From an uncultured Saprospirales bacterium (GTDB taxonomy: Bacteria; Bacteroidota; Bacteroidia; Chitinophagales; JADIYW01), in contig CALLKF010000059.1 of assembly GCA_938008535.1 (NCBI GenBank), positions 1-38,500 of the forward strand: a stretch of DNA of 38,500 nt, given 5' to 3'. Under the pieces are notes generated by a model. The model saw nothing but the letters and a program-made list of their open reading frames with translations, was not told the origin of the DNA and made no database searches. Below are positions 7,481 through 15,612 of the stretch, one piece after another. Position numbers and translations under genes: made by a program. Position 1 is the first letter of the stretch. Each line of letters starts with the position of its first letter.

Positions 7481-8737
7481 ATGGTATTTTTATTTAAATT
7501 GATTACGTTTGCTGATTTCAAAGAACATTGGTGGCTATATTTATCAATGCCGATTATTGCTTCTATTATCGGTTATGCAACAAAAATAGTGGCCATCAAA
7601 ATGATGTTTGAGCCGCTCGAATTTTTCGGTATCAAACCATTTCTCGGTTGGCAAGGTATCATTCCTCGCAAAGCAGCCATCATGAGTGCCATTGCTTGCG
7701 ATACGTTGACATCGCGCTTAATTACACCAAAAGAAATATTTGCGCGATTAGATCCAAAGCGCGTGGCTGAAGAACTGGAAAAGCCGATGTTGCCAATCGT
7801 GGAAAAAATTACGCATGAAGTAATGAGCCATTATCAGCCAGGACTTTGGGAAAGTATTCCGGAAAATGTAAAGAAGTTATTGATCAAACGTATTCAGCAA
7901 GAATCGCCTGACATGGTGGCAAAACTGATGGAACAAACCAAAGATAATCTGGATGAAGTGTTTGATTTAAAAGATATGGTGATTACCAATCTTACCAAAG
8001 ATAAAAAGTTATTGAATAAAATATTTTTAGAATCTGGTGAAAAGGAATTTGATTTTATTCGCAATTCAGGAATTTATTTTGGTTTTCTGATTGGTTTGGT
8101 GCAAATGATTGTTTGGATGCTGACGCAAGAACCTTTGATTATGCCAATTTTCGGTTTATTTACTGGTTGGTTCACAGATTGGTTGGCGCTGAAAATGATT
8201 TTTGATCCGAAAGAAGAAAAAAAATATTTAGGAATATTTAAATGGCAAGGTTTGTTTTTCAAGCGACAAAAAGAAGTTGCCTCTGCTTATGGTGCTTTAA
8301 TTGCAAAAGAAGTATTGACGCCAAGCAATATGATTGAATCAATTCTTAAAGGAAAATTATCAGATAATTTATTTACGATGATTCAGCAAAATGTGCAGAA
8401 AATGGTAGATGAGCAAGCTGGTGTACTAAAACCTGTAGTAGTGTTTGCAGTTGGTTCGGCAAAATATAAAAACATGAAAGAAGCAATTACTGAACGCATG
8501 GTAGAACAATTGCCAGCTGCACTAAAACATATGGAAAAATATGCTGAAGATGCCATGGATATTCAAAACACTTTAGTTACTAAAATGCAAGAATTAACAC
8601 CAGAAGAATTTGAAGGTGTGCTTCGTCCAGCGTTCAAGCAAGATGAATGGATTTTGATTACGGTTGGTGCGGTTTTAGGTTTTATGGTTGGTGAATTGCA
8701 AGTATTATTGATGGAACATTTTGTATTGCATGTATAA
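7481..8737 (+). CDS. DUF445 family membrane protein
   Basis: A 418-residue protein with the two halves typical of DUF445 (YheB-like). An N-terminal membrane helix (about 18-38) runs into IGYATKIVAIKMMFEPLEFFG. A second hydrophobic pair (about 193-220) runs into the parallel motif WFTDWLALKMIFDPKEEKKYLG. A last helix lies near the C-terminus (about 392-412). The repeated NxxTxxxAxKMxFxP-like motif after a helix marks the family. Between them lie amphipathic helices. The biochemical role of DUF445 is not established. The next gene starts 43 nt downstream on the same strand, so they probably form an operon. Confidence 0.88.
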   Translation: MVFLFKLITFADFKEHWWLYLSMPIIASIIGYATKIVAIKMMFEPLEFFGIKPFLGWQGIIPRKAAIMSAIACDTLTSRLITPKEIFARLDPKRVAEELEKPMLPIVEKITHEVMSHYQPGLWESIPENVKKLLIKRIQQESPDMVAKLMEQTKDNLDEVFDLKDMVITNLTKDKKLLNKIFLESGEKEFDFIRNSGIYFGFLIGLVQMIVWMLTQEPLIMPIFGLFTGWFTDWLALKMIFDPKEEKKYLGIFKWQGLFFKRQKEVASAYGALIAKEVLTPSNMIESILKGKLSDNLFTMIQQNVQKMVDEQAGVLKPVVVFAVGSAKYKNMKEAITERMVEQLPAALKHMEKYAEDAMDIQNTLVTKMQELTPEEFEGVLRPAFKQDEWILITVGAVLGFMVGELQVLLMEHFVLHV

Positions 8738-8780
8738 TTTTAAAAAATACTTTTATTTTTAAGAACTCTATTTATATTAT

Positions 8781-9521
8781 ATGTTAACCAAAGACGACCA
8801 CATTATCGACAAGTTTCGCGAAATGATTGAGAAGCGATATAATTATGTTGAGCTTACACAACGTTTTGATATACCTTCTTCTATCAGTGAAGAAACAATT
8901 GCTGAAGTAAAAAATTATTTTTTAAATACGATTTATCCACCAGCAACTGAGCGCAAACAATTAGAAGATGCATTCAGTAATCTGGCTGAATATGTGCGTT
9001 CACCGAAAAAAATTTGGGGTTTGTTTGGCAATATGGCTGGTGCCATTTTTAAATTTGGCAGGCATTTTATGCAGGCATTGAAAGCTGGTTTTGGCGCACT
9101 CGATTCTTTTATGGGTGCCAAAAATTTTGAGGAATCAATGGCAGAAATTGCTAATAAAAATGGCATTTTACCACCAATTTCTGATGATGATTTTGAAGAA
9201 ACCATGTATCAGTTACCGCGCGAAGAAGTAGAAAAATTTATTGGTGATGTAAAAGGTTTATTTGGTGCAATGGTAAATACGGTTTTATTGAAAAAGACAT
9301 TATCCATTTTAGATAATGTGGTAGAAACGATGGAAAAGAAACCAAACACCTATCCAGCTGCAGATGTTGACGGCATTAAATTAGGTCGTGCTTTATTGGA
9401 AAAAGGATACGATTTATTTTCAAAATATGATGAACCAACAAAACTCGCTATTGTAGAATTTATCTTCAAAAACGAAATGTGGTACATCGATTCTATTTAC
9501 AAAAAAAAGGAAGAAAAATAG
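8781..9521 (+). CDS. Conserved-looking protein of unknown function, partner of the DUF445 gene
   Basis: A 246-residue protein I do not recognise. It is mostly alpha-helical and acidic, with a glycine/phenylalanine-rich segment at about 70-112 (IWGLFGNMAGAIFKFGRHFM) that could lie on a membrane but is not a clear transmembrane helix. There is no signal peptide and no cysteine pair. It follows the DUF445 membrane protein by 43 nt with no terminator between, so co-transcription and a shared task are likely. Its role is unknown. Confidence 0.75.
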   Translation: MLTKDDHIIDKFREMIEKRYNYVELTQRFDIPSSISEETIAEVKNYFLNTIYPPATERKQLEDAFSNLAEYVRSPKKIWGLFGNMAGAIFKFGRHFMQALKAGFGALDSFMGAKNFEESMAEIANKNGILPPISDDDFEETMYQLPREEVEKFIGDVKGLFGAMVNTVLLKKTLSILDNVVETMEKKPNTYPAADVDGIKLGRALLEKGYDLFSKYDEPTKLAIVEFIFKNEMWYIDSIYKKKEEK

Positions 9522-9584
9522 ATTTGATTTCTTAAGAATCCTTCACATTTTAACTTCGATTAATTATTTACTTTTACAAGTTAT

Positions 9585-9965
9585 ATGGCACGCAAAATTA
9601 TTTACACAGATGATGCACCAGAACCGATTGGTCCATATTCGCAAGCAGTTTATATAAATGGTATGTTGTTCGTATCTGGACAAATTCCGATTGATCCGTT
9701 TTCTGGTACATTAATAAAAGATGGTATCGAAGTGGAAACCGAACAAGTGATGCAAAATTTAAAAGCTATTTTAGAAGAAGCTGAAATGGATTTTTCTAAT
9801 GTGGTGAAGTGTTCTATTTTTTTATCTGATATGCGAGATTTTCCGAAGGTGAATGATGTGTATGGAAAATATTTTAAAACCAATCCACCTGCGCGCGAAA
9901 CCGTTGAAGTAAGTGTGTTGCCTAAAAATGCAAATATTGAAATTTCATGTATTGCTGTACGTTAA
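9585..9965 (+). CDS. ridA: RidA family enamine/imine deaminase
   Basis: RidA hydrolyses reactive enamines and imines, such as 2-aminoacrylate made by PLP enzymes, and works as a cytoplasmic trimer. The protein is 126 residues, the usual length. Family hallmarks are GPYSQAV near the N-terminus, VSGQIPIDP, and PPARETVEVSVLPKNANIEI followed by the C-terminal CIAVR; the arginine in PPARE corresponds to the catalytic Arg105 of the archetype. The start follows a 63-nt gap after the previous gene. The next gene begins only 24 nt downstream. Confidence 0.96.
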   Translation: MARKIIYTDDAPEPIGPYSQAVYINGMLFVSGQIPIDPFSGTLIKDGIEVETEQVMQNLKAILEEAEMDFSNVVKCSIFLSDMRDFPKVNDVYGKYFKTNPPARETVEVSVLPKNANIEISCIAVR

Positions 9966-9989
9966 TGACTATCAAACAAACTCTTAAAA

Positions 9990-10643
9990 ATGTATTCTAA
10001 AATAATTACGCTTTTTTGTTGTCTCTTTTGCTGTATAGAAATAAACTTTGCAGAAAACGACGTTTCGTGTAAAGCTGCAAAAGATAGTATGCGCGAACAA
10101 TTCAAAAGAGGTGAATTAGGTTTTTTTACACCGAGCAAATCAGCTCCAAAGATGTTTAATTACTACATCATTACCAAAAACAATTATCAAAAAATTCCAG
10201 TAAAAGCATTTGTAAAAGACACCTCGTTGGAATACAAAACGTGTTATAATAAAGCGTTTCAATTAAAATTAGATTCTGTTTTTAAATGCGATTTTTTTAG
10301 AAGTTCTGATTCTATTTTAAAAGCATATGATGCGCAAGGAAAAGGTTATAAAAATGCTGAATTTCCTGGTGGTGCTGGTGCTTTAGTGAAATTTATGGAA
10401 AAAAATGTAACACTTGCTAAAGATGCAAAACCTAATGATGCTGATAAATTTATCCGAATTTATGCGTCATTTGCCATTGATGAAAAAGGAAATTTATCTG
10501 ATTATAAAATATTAAAATCTAATTGCGAAACCTGCAATGAATTGGTTTTAAATGCGATTAAAAAAATAGAAAAATTTATTCCTGCTGTGGAAGCTGGAAA
10601 ACCTAAAATGGTGAAATACATTTTGCCGTTTGTTCGAAAATAA
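9990..10643 (+). CDS. Secreted protein with TonB-like C-terminal domain
   Basis: A 217-residue protein with an N-terminal signal peptide (MYSKIITLFCCLFCCIEINF, cleavage near residue 20). The second half fits a TonB C-terminal fold: FPGGAGALVKFMEKNV, then IYASFAIDEKGNLSDYKILKS and KIEKFIPAVEAGKPKMVKYILPF, which is the pattern of Bacteroidota energy-transducer-like proteins. It lacks a membrane anchor and proline-rich spacer, so it is more likely a free periplasmic relative than a working TonB. Two cysteines in SNCETC could form a disulfide. It converges with the next gene with 4 nt between the stop codons. Confidence 0.72.
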   Translation: MYSKIITLFCCLFCCIEINFAENDVSCKAAKDSMREQFKRGELGFFTPSKSAPKMFNYYIITKNNYQKIPVKAFVKDTSLEYKTCYNKAFQLKLDSVFKCDFFRSSDSILKAYDAQGKGYKNAEFPGGAGALVKFMEKNVTLAKDAKPNDADKFIRIYASFAIDEKGNLSDYKILKSNCETCNELVLNAIKKIEKFIPAVEAGKPKMVKYILPFVRK

Positions 10644-10647
10644 TTTT

Positions 10648-11763
10648 TTATTTCAGCACATCAAAATAGAGTGTTGCGCTATCAAACATATTTTTGCCTT
10701 CCGATTTTCCTTCTGTAGTAATTTGTTGTGTGAGTGAAATAACTTGTTTGTTTTTGTAATCAAAAAATCCAACAGTATTTTGTGATACTTTCATTTCCAT
10801 ATCTTCAAATGCCTTTTCTACGTTTTTCTTAATTTCTTTTTTCGATTCTTTAATTTTTTCTTTAGTTGGTTGTTCGTTGGTTGCTGTATCAGTTCCAAAT
10901 GCTTCTGCCATTCCACCAGCTACTTCAGTTACCATTCCAGAAAACAATCCTGACATATTTTTTAGCATTTCTGTCATATCAATAGAAGAATTTTGTTGCA
11001 CTTTTATGAATTTGTTTGGTTTATCGAGTTGCATTTTTGCACCACCAATTTTTTCCATTCCACCAGTTAATGATTTCGCTAAAAGTTTTGAAACCTCGTC
11101 CATTTCTGATGCGTCTTCTGCTTGTTTTTCCAATTCATCCATACTAATTAATGAATCTTCGATGTAAGTATGTCCATACAAAACAGAAAGTTGACTAAAA
11201 ATTGGATATAATCCTTTTTCCAATACTTTATATCGCATTAATCCAACCATCATATCCGACATTTCATCTGCTTTTTTATTTTTAGAAGAGAGTTTTGATT
11301 TAAGTTCTTTTTCTTTTTCGTTATTATTATTCATAATTTCTACAATCTCGTCTTCATTTATCAATTCTTCAAATGATGCGTCTTTCTCGTATTTTACTTT
11401 AAACACCGTTTGTCGAATGGTTGCGTCCAATGCTACTTGGCTTGGTTTTTCTGCAATAGACATTAGAGCAGTATCTCTGAAATATTCTATAAATTTCCAA
11501 TTTAATAAATAACCATCTTTTACTTTTACTTCATTTGTAATTTCAATAATTGCATGAACTGTATCTTCTAAAGCAATTTTTCCTAAGCTATCCATTTTAT
11601 ATTTTGCCGATGAATATTTATATTGATTTATTTCTCCATTGGCGTATTCTGGAAGTAATTTGATGTGCTCTTTTATTGGTATGGTTAACACGCTTTTATT
11701 ATTATCCATAGCCATTACTATTGCTGTTGAAAAAAGAGAAAAAATAAGTGCGTATATTTTCAT
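10648..11763 (-). CDS. Secreted/periplasmic protein of unknown function (possibly DUF6263-like)
   Basis: A 371-residue protein with a signal peptide (MKIYALIFSLFSTAIVMAMD). The rest alternates beta-rich segments with charged helices. A lysine/glutamate-rich helix lies at about 145-170, and a glycine/methionine-rich stretch (SGLFSGMVTEVAGGMAEAFG) at about 275-295. The order and composition remind me of DUF6263-type Bacteroidota proteins, but I cannot confirm this. It has its own promoter candidate and faces the TonB-like gene, with only 4 nt between stops. Confidence 0.65.
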   Translation of the reverse strand: MKIYALIFSLFSTAIVMAMDNNKSVLTIPIKEHIKLLPEYANGEINQYKYSSAKYKMDSLGKIALEDTVHAIIEITNEVKVKDGYLLNWKFIEYFRDTALMSIAEKPSQVALDATIRQTVFKVKYEKDASFEELINEDEIVEIMNNNNEKEKELKSKLSSKNKKADEMSDMMVGLMRYKVLEKGLYPIFSQLSVLYGHTYIEDSLISMDELEKQAEDASEMDEVSKLLAKSLTGGMEKIGGAKMQLDKPNKFIKVQQNSSIDMTEMLKNMSGLFSGMVTEVAGGMAEAFGTDTATNEQPTKEKIKESKKEIKKNVEKAFEDMEMKVSQNTVGFFDYKNKQVISLTQQITTEGKSEGKNMFDSATLYFDVLK

Positions 11764-11783
11764 TTAAATTTTTATTTATTAAA

Positions 11784-11813
11784 CAAAATTAAACTTTTTG
11801 GTAAGATTGCAAT
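11784..11813 (-). promoter_or_regulatory. Promoter candidate for the secreted unknown
   Basis: On the minus strand, ATTG (11813-11810), 18 nt, then TAATTTTG (11791-11784). This fits the Bacteroidota -33/-7 pattern, 20 nt before the start codon. The region is AT-rich, so chance matches are possible. Confidence 0.45.
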
Positions 11814-11862
11814 TAACATTCCAAATAAATTTTATTCGATTGTTTTATACAGTTAAATGTAT

Positions 11863-11883
11863 TTTGGATTTGGAATTTGGAAT
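11863..11883. repeat. Heptad array, TTGGAAT family
   Basis: Three units with period 7: TTTGGAT, TTGGAAT, TTGGAAT. The array lies between the acyltransferase stop and the upstream side of the secreted unknown. Confidence 0.6.
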
Positions 11884-11912
11884 TAAATAATCGACATTAT
11901 ACTTGGCGATTT

Positions 11913-13073
11913 TTACTTAGTTTCAAATTTATTTTTCAGCTTTAAAAATGGTGTTTCGTAGTAAGTATAACTTATAAATCCGATAATTATGGAAACAATT
12001 AATGCTGAACAAATATAAATCAGTTGAGTAGTGGTTTGCGTTTCATTTAATTTTAAAATTTTGTATAAAATAATGGCAACTGCCTGAATACCGATTGGAT
12101 GAATAAGGTATAAACCGTACGTATATTTACCGAGTTGAGTGACAAATTTAATTTTTCCGAGTTTATAGATTGAATGTTCACTAAAATTTTGTTCTGTAAT
12201 AATAAAAGCAAAAAATGTAGTTGAAATAATTCGCATGTACACAATATCATATTTGTTTGGATAAATGAAATTTCCATACATTAAAGTAGAAAGACCTAAA
12301 ACATAAACTAAGGCTATTTGGTATTTTTTTATCTGTTTAAAAAACTGCTGAAAAGTTTCACTATTTATGCTTAAATAAGCAAAAAATCCGCCAATAGCCA
12401 AATCAGAAAAAACAGCTAGTGTATGAAAATAGGTTATTAATGAATCAGCTCTGTTGATGTATCTGAAAATTGCAGAAATAAAAATGATTAGTATAAAAAT
12501 ATACTTATAAAATTTTTTAGGAATAAGAGCAAATAGCAATGGCCAAACCAAATAAAATTGTTCCTCAATTGCAATAGACCAATTAATACCAATCATAACA
12601 GGTATATTTTTGATGCCTTTAACGATTTGATTTCTCTCAGCATTTATCATATCAAAATTGCTTAAAAAAGAAAGGTGCATCCAAATATTGTTTGGAATTG
12701 GATCTATGTTGTTTAACAGTACTTTTACTTTTGGATATATGATAAACGTAAACAAAATCACTAAATAATATAAAGGCCAAATTCTAAGAATTCGTCGCAC
12801 ATAAAAATTGCGCACATTTATTTTACCTGTTTTCTCTTTTTCTATCAATAATAAATAAGTAATTAAAAAACCACTCAATACAAAGAAAAACGAAACACCA
12901 GTGCCTCCTTGAGAAAAAACCCAAATAAATTTATTAATTACTTCAACGTGAATTCTATTTATTAAAAAAGTACCTAATGCTGTGTGCCCAGAAAATACTG
13001 TAAAAAAGGCAATAAATCTCAGAAAGTCGAGGTTTTCAAAATAGATTTTATTTTCTTTAAGTGGTTGGCTCAA
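11913..13073 (-). CDS. Acyltransferase 3 family (OafA/YrhL-like) membrane protein
   Basis: A 386-residue integral membrane protein with about ten hydrophobic helices. Such enzymes move acyl groups, often acetyl, onto surface sugars. The family's catalytic-type histidine is in FSGHTALGT (H30), followed by GVSFFFVLSGFLITYLLL and RRILRIWPLYYLV, all standard for the family; INWSIAIEEQFYLVWPLLFAL is the second typical block. The frame opens with TTG at 13073; I see no in-frame ATG upstream before the frame breaks down, and a TTG start fits the alignment with the family's N-terminus (ENLDFLRFIAFFTVFSGH). The acceptor cannot be read from the sequence; nearby surface-polysaccharide genes suggest a glycan. 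Confidence 0.9.
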   Translation of the reverse strand: MSQPLKENKIYFENLDFLRFIAFFTVFSGHTALGTFLINRIHVEVINKFIWVFSQGGTGVSFFFVLSGFLITYLLLIEKEKTGKINVRNFYVRRILRIWPLYYLVILFTFIIYPKVKVLLNNIDPIPNNIWMHLSFLSNFDMINAERNQIVKGIKNIPVMIGINWSIAIEEQFYLVWPLLFALIPKKFYKYIFILIIFISAIFRYINRADSLITYFHTLAVFSDLAIGGFFAYLSINSETFQQFFKQIKKYQIALVYVLGLSTLMYGNFIYPNKYDIVYMRIISTTFFAFIITEQNFSEHSIYKLGKIKFVTQLGKYTYGLYLIHPIGIQAVAIILYKILKLNETQTTTQLIYICSALIVSIIIGFISYTYYETPFLKLKNKFETK

Positions 13074-13187
13074 AATAACATTTTCTAAAAGTAAAAATAT
13101 TGTTTTAAAATTTGATAAACACTAAAGTTGCTGATTATTTTTAATTACACTATTAAAATTGTCTGTTTTTAGTTGATTAATTTATAA

Positions 13188-13215
13188 AAAAAGAACAACG
13201 GTTGTTGTTCTTTTT
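13188..13215 (-). terminator. Terminator of nadA
   Basis: Perfect 12-bp arms (AAAAAGAACAAC at 13188-13199 and its complement at 13204-13215) around a GGTT loop. A and T flanks let it work on either strand; it lies 22 nt past the nadA stop codon. Confidence 0.8.
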
Positions 13216-13236
13216 AATGTGTTTTAAAGATTTTAG

Positions 13237-14256
13237 TTAACCTTTCAACCCAGCTTTTTCGCTGATTTCTAACATTCTATCAATCGGAATTTTTGCTTTT
13301 AATCGTAAGTCTTCGTCCATCAGTAATTCTGGTAATTCGTATTTCAAACACAAATATATTTTCTCCAGTGTGTTGAGTTTCATGTGCGGACAATCGTTGC
13401 AGGCGCAGGCATTGTTTGGAGGCGCTGGTATAAATGTTTTGTGCGGTGATGCCTGCATCATTTTGTGTAAAATACCGGTTTCAGTAGCCACAATATATTC
13501 TTTCGCATCGTCGGTTTGTGTGTATTTTAACAAACCAGTAGTAGAACCAATAAAATCGGAAATATCTAACAAAGCAGCTTCGCATTCTGGATGTGAAATA
13601 AGTTTGGCGTTCGGATGTTTTTCTTTTAATTTAGAAATTTTTTCGAGTGAAAATATTTCGTGCACCATGCACGATCCGTTCCACAAAACCATTTCTCTGT
13701 TTAGTTTTTTAGAAAGATAGGCACCCAGGTTTTTATCTGGAGCAAAAATAATGCCTTGCTCTTTCGGAATAGAATTCACCACAAATTCTGCGTTGCTAGA
13801 TGTAACTATATAATCGCTCAGTGCTTTAATTTCGGCTGTGCAGTTGATGTAAGAAACTACGGCGTAGCCGGGAAATTTTTTTTTGAAAGTCGAAAATTCT
13901 TCGGCTGGGCAACTATCTGCCAATGAACAACCTGCATTTAAATCTGGCAAAATAACTTTCTTGGTTGGATTTAAAATTTTTGCGGTTTCTGCCATAAAAT
14001 GCACACCTGCAAACAAAATAATATCGGCTGTGGTGTCTTTAGCTTTTTGCGCTAGTTGCAACGAGTCGCCGATGTAATCTGCAATATCTTGGATGTCGGC
14101 TTCCTGATAATAATGCGCCAATAAAATAGCATTTTTTTCTTTTTTTAATTTAGCAATTTCGGCAAATAAATCCAATGTTGGATCGATGTGGATATCTAGA
14201 AAACCGCGAGTTGGCAGCGCGGAAATTTTTTCTTTTAAATCAAATATTTCTTCCAT
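13237..14256 (-). CDS. nadA: Quinolinate synthase NadA
   Basis: NadA condenses iminoaspartate with dihydroxyacetone phosphate to quinolinate, using a [4Fe-4S] cluster, in de novo NAD synthesis. The product from this ATG is 339 residues (typical about 340-350). Marker segments are LAHYYQ near the N-terminus, DLNAGCSLADSCP with the first cluster cysteine, NGSCMVHE with the second, HPECEA, and NACACNDCPHMKLNTLEKIY with the C-terminal cysteines. The frame also opens at TTG 14268, four codons earlier; ATG 14256 is preferred. A TACCTTTG -7 element lies at 14296-14289. nadB and nadC are not in the window, but nadD is at 15613. Confidence 0.96.
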   Translation of the reverse strand: MEEIFDLKEKISALPTRGFLDIHIDPTLDLFAEIAKLKKEKNAILLAHYYQEADIQDIADYIGDSLQLAQKAKDTTADIILFAGVHFMAETAKILNPTKKVILPDLNAGCSLADSCPAEEFSTFKKKFPGYAVVSYINCTAEIKALSDYIVTSSNAEFVVNSIPKEQGIIFAPDKNLGAYLSKKLNREMVLWNGSCMVHEIFSLEKISKLKEKHPNAKLISHPECEAALLDISDFIGSTTGLLKYTQTDDAKEYIVATETGILHKMMQASPHKTFIPAPPNNACACNDCPHMKLNTLEKIYLCLKYELPELLMDEDLRLKAKIPIDRMLEISEKAGLKG

Positions 14257-14288
14257 TTTTACAAACAATTTTTTGAACTAATTTTTTT

Positions 14289-14296
14289 CAAAGGTA
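14289..14296 (-). promoter_or_regulatory. -7 element of nadA
   Basis: Reads TACCTTTG on the minus strand, an exact TAnnTTTG match, 32 nt before the chosen start. The -33 box is not clear. Confidence 0.5.
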
Positions 14297-14417
14297 ACTG
14301 AATTTTTAAATTTCACTGAACGTAATTTTTTAAGACTAACCGTTGAGTATAATAAATAAATAAGTTTAAATAATTTTTTATTACTATTTATTATGTGTGT
14401 GAATTAGTGGAAAAGTA

Positions 14418-14445
14418 GTGATAAGTAATAAGTGATAAGTAATAA
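14418..14445. repeat. Heptad array, GTRATAA family
   Basis: Four perfect-period units alternating GTGATAA and GTAATAA. It is the inverted partner of the array at 14535-14569. Confidence 0.8.
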
Positions 14446-14464
14446 GTTTTGTTATTAGCGTATT

Positions 14465-14473
14465 TTATACACA
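14465..14473 (+). other. DnaA-box match TTATACACA
   Basis: Exact match to TTATnCACA. A second exact match is on the other strand at 14814-14822, and TTTTGCACA at 14745-14753 has one mismatch. All lie in the gene-free segment 14257-14915, which is AT-rich and also holds two inverted heptad arrays. I see no ORF or known RNA in that segment. Confidence 0.45.
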
Positions 14474-14534
14474 TCTTACAAACATTATTTTTTTTATTCT
14501 ATTTTTTTCTAATAGATTGATTTGATTGTTTTTC

Positions 14535-14569
14535 TATTACTTACTACTTATTACTTATAACTTATTACT
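14535..14569. repeat. Heptad array, TATTACT family, inverted partner
   Basis: Five units: TATTACT, TACTACT, TATTACT, TATAACT, TATTACT. This is the reverse complement of the GTRATAA array 90 nt upstream, so the two could pair as a long imperfect stem. Confidence 0.8.
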
Positions 14570-14813
14570 AACACACGTTTACTACTTTTTCCATAGCAGT
14601 TTGTTTATAGTTTAAACACGCCATTTTGTTATTTAGTTCACTTTTTGTGTTTGCAGATTAAGTATAAATCGGTTTGTTGGTGGAATTTATTTTACAGTTT
14701 TTTATATGTAGACACTCTAAATTTTAATTCACAAATTGCACACGTTTTGCACATATTTAGTTGTTGGTAAATAGCACTAGATATCAAGCGATTTGAATAT
14801 TAATTAACATTGA

Positions 14814-14822
14814 TGTGTATAA
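14814..14822 (-). other. DnaA-box match TTATACACA (minus strand)
   Basis: The plus strand reads TGTGTATAA, so the minus strand is an exact TTATnCACA match, 341 nt from the plus-strand copy and in opposite orientation. Confidence 0.4.
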
Positions 14823-14862
14823 ATCTAGTTTATTTTATTATACTACGTGAAACTAAGTATGT

Positions 14863-14901
14863 GAAACAAAAAAGAACCTCATTGAGGTTCTTTTTTGTTT
14901 C
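14863..14901 (-). terminator. Terminator of the PKD lipoprotein gene
   Basis: Perfect 19-bp arms at 14863-14881 and 14883-14901 (core AAGAACCTC/GAGGTTCTT) with flanking A and T runs, so it can act on both strands. It is 14 nt past the stop codon of the minus-strand lipoprotein gene. Confidence 0.85.
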
Positions 14902-14915
14902 ATTAACTGATGATA

Positions 14916-15566
14916 TTATAATTTTATACCAGAAATATCATACTGGTCTAGGTAATTACTACCTTCGTAATATGTAACGCTTCCTGTAAATTGTTTTTGT
15001 GTTCCATTATCGCTAAATTCGATGGAAGAACTTATTTTTGTATTATCTGCTAAACTTACTATAAAATTATTTACATAATGGTAAATAGGAAATGAATTTG
15101 TAATTACATCAAGTTTTACTTGCGTTTCGTAAAATGAATAATTAGAAAAAGTAGCATTTCCTTTATTATCAATACTAATTGTTGAATTATAAATGTCACC
15201 ATCTTCATTTATCTGCCAGTTACCAGCATATTTTAAATATTGATTAGTAACTGTAATTGTTTTCGTTATAGAATTAGTTTTTCCATCTTTACTAATTGCA
15301 GTTAATTTAACCGTATAGGTACCTGCAGAATCAAATCTATAACCGGATAAGTCACCTATTGAATTATTATTAATTTCCCATTCGTAGCTCTCTGCATTTT
15401 TAGAACAGTTTGTTACTTCTGTATAATTACCAATTTGTAACGAACTAGAATTTACTGTAAAGCATGCTTCTGGATTTACTGTAGTCGGATTTGTAGTTCC
15501 ATCTTTTTTACAAGCAGAAATAATAGCGATAAATGCTACTAATAGCGTAAGTGTTATTTTCTTCAT
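14916..15566 (-). CDS. PKD-domain lipoprotein
   Basis: A 216-residue lipoprotein. The signal peptide ends in the lipobox IISAC, with the cysteine at about residue 19 followed by KKD. After a threonine/proline linker, residues about 35-107 read as a PKD-like Ig fold: NPEACFTVNSSSLQIGNYTE, the central YEWEINNNSIGDLSGYRFDSAG and TYTVKLTAISKDGKTNSITK. The last ~100 residues are beta-rich (YAGNWQINEDGDIYNSTIS and onward) and look like a lipocalin-like or ligand-binding module. It is probably on the outer membrane. The binding target is unknown. It is transcribed toward the strong terminator at 14863. Confidence 0.82.
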   Translation of the reverse strand: MKKITLTLLVAFIAIISACKKDGTTNPTTVNPEACFTVNSSSLQIGNYTEVTNCSKNAESYEWEINNNSIGDLSGYRFDSAGTYTVKLTAISKDGKTNSITKTITVTNQYLKYAGNWQINEDGDIYNSTISIDNKGNATFSNYSFYETQVKLDVITNSFPIYHYVNNFIVSLADNTKISSSIEFSDNGTQKQFTGSVTYYEGSNYLDQYDISGIKL

Positions 15567-15612
15567 TTTAATATTTTAATTTTCCTGCAAAAGAAAGAAA
15601 AAAAATAGTAAA

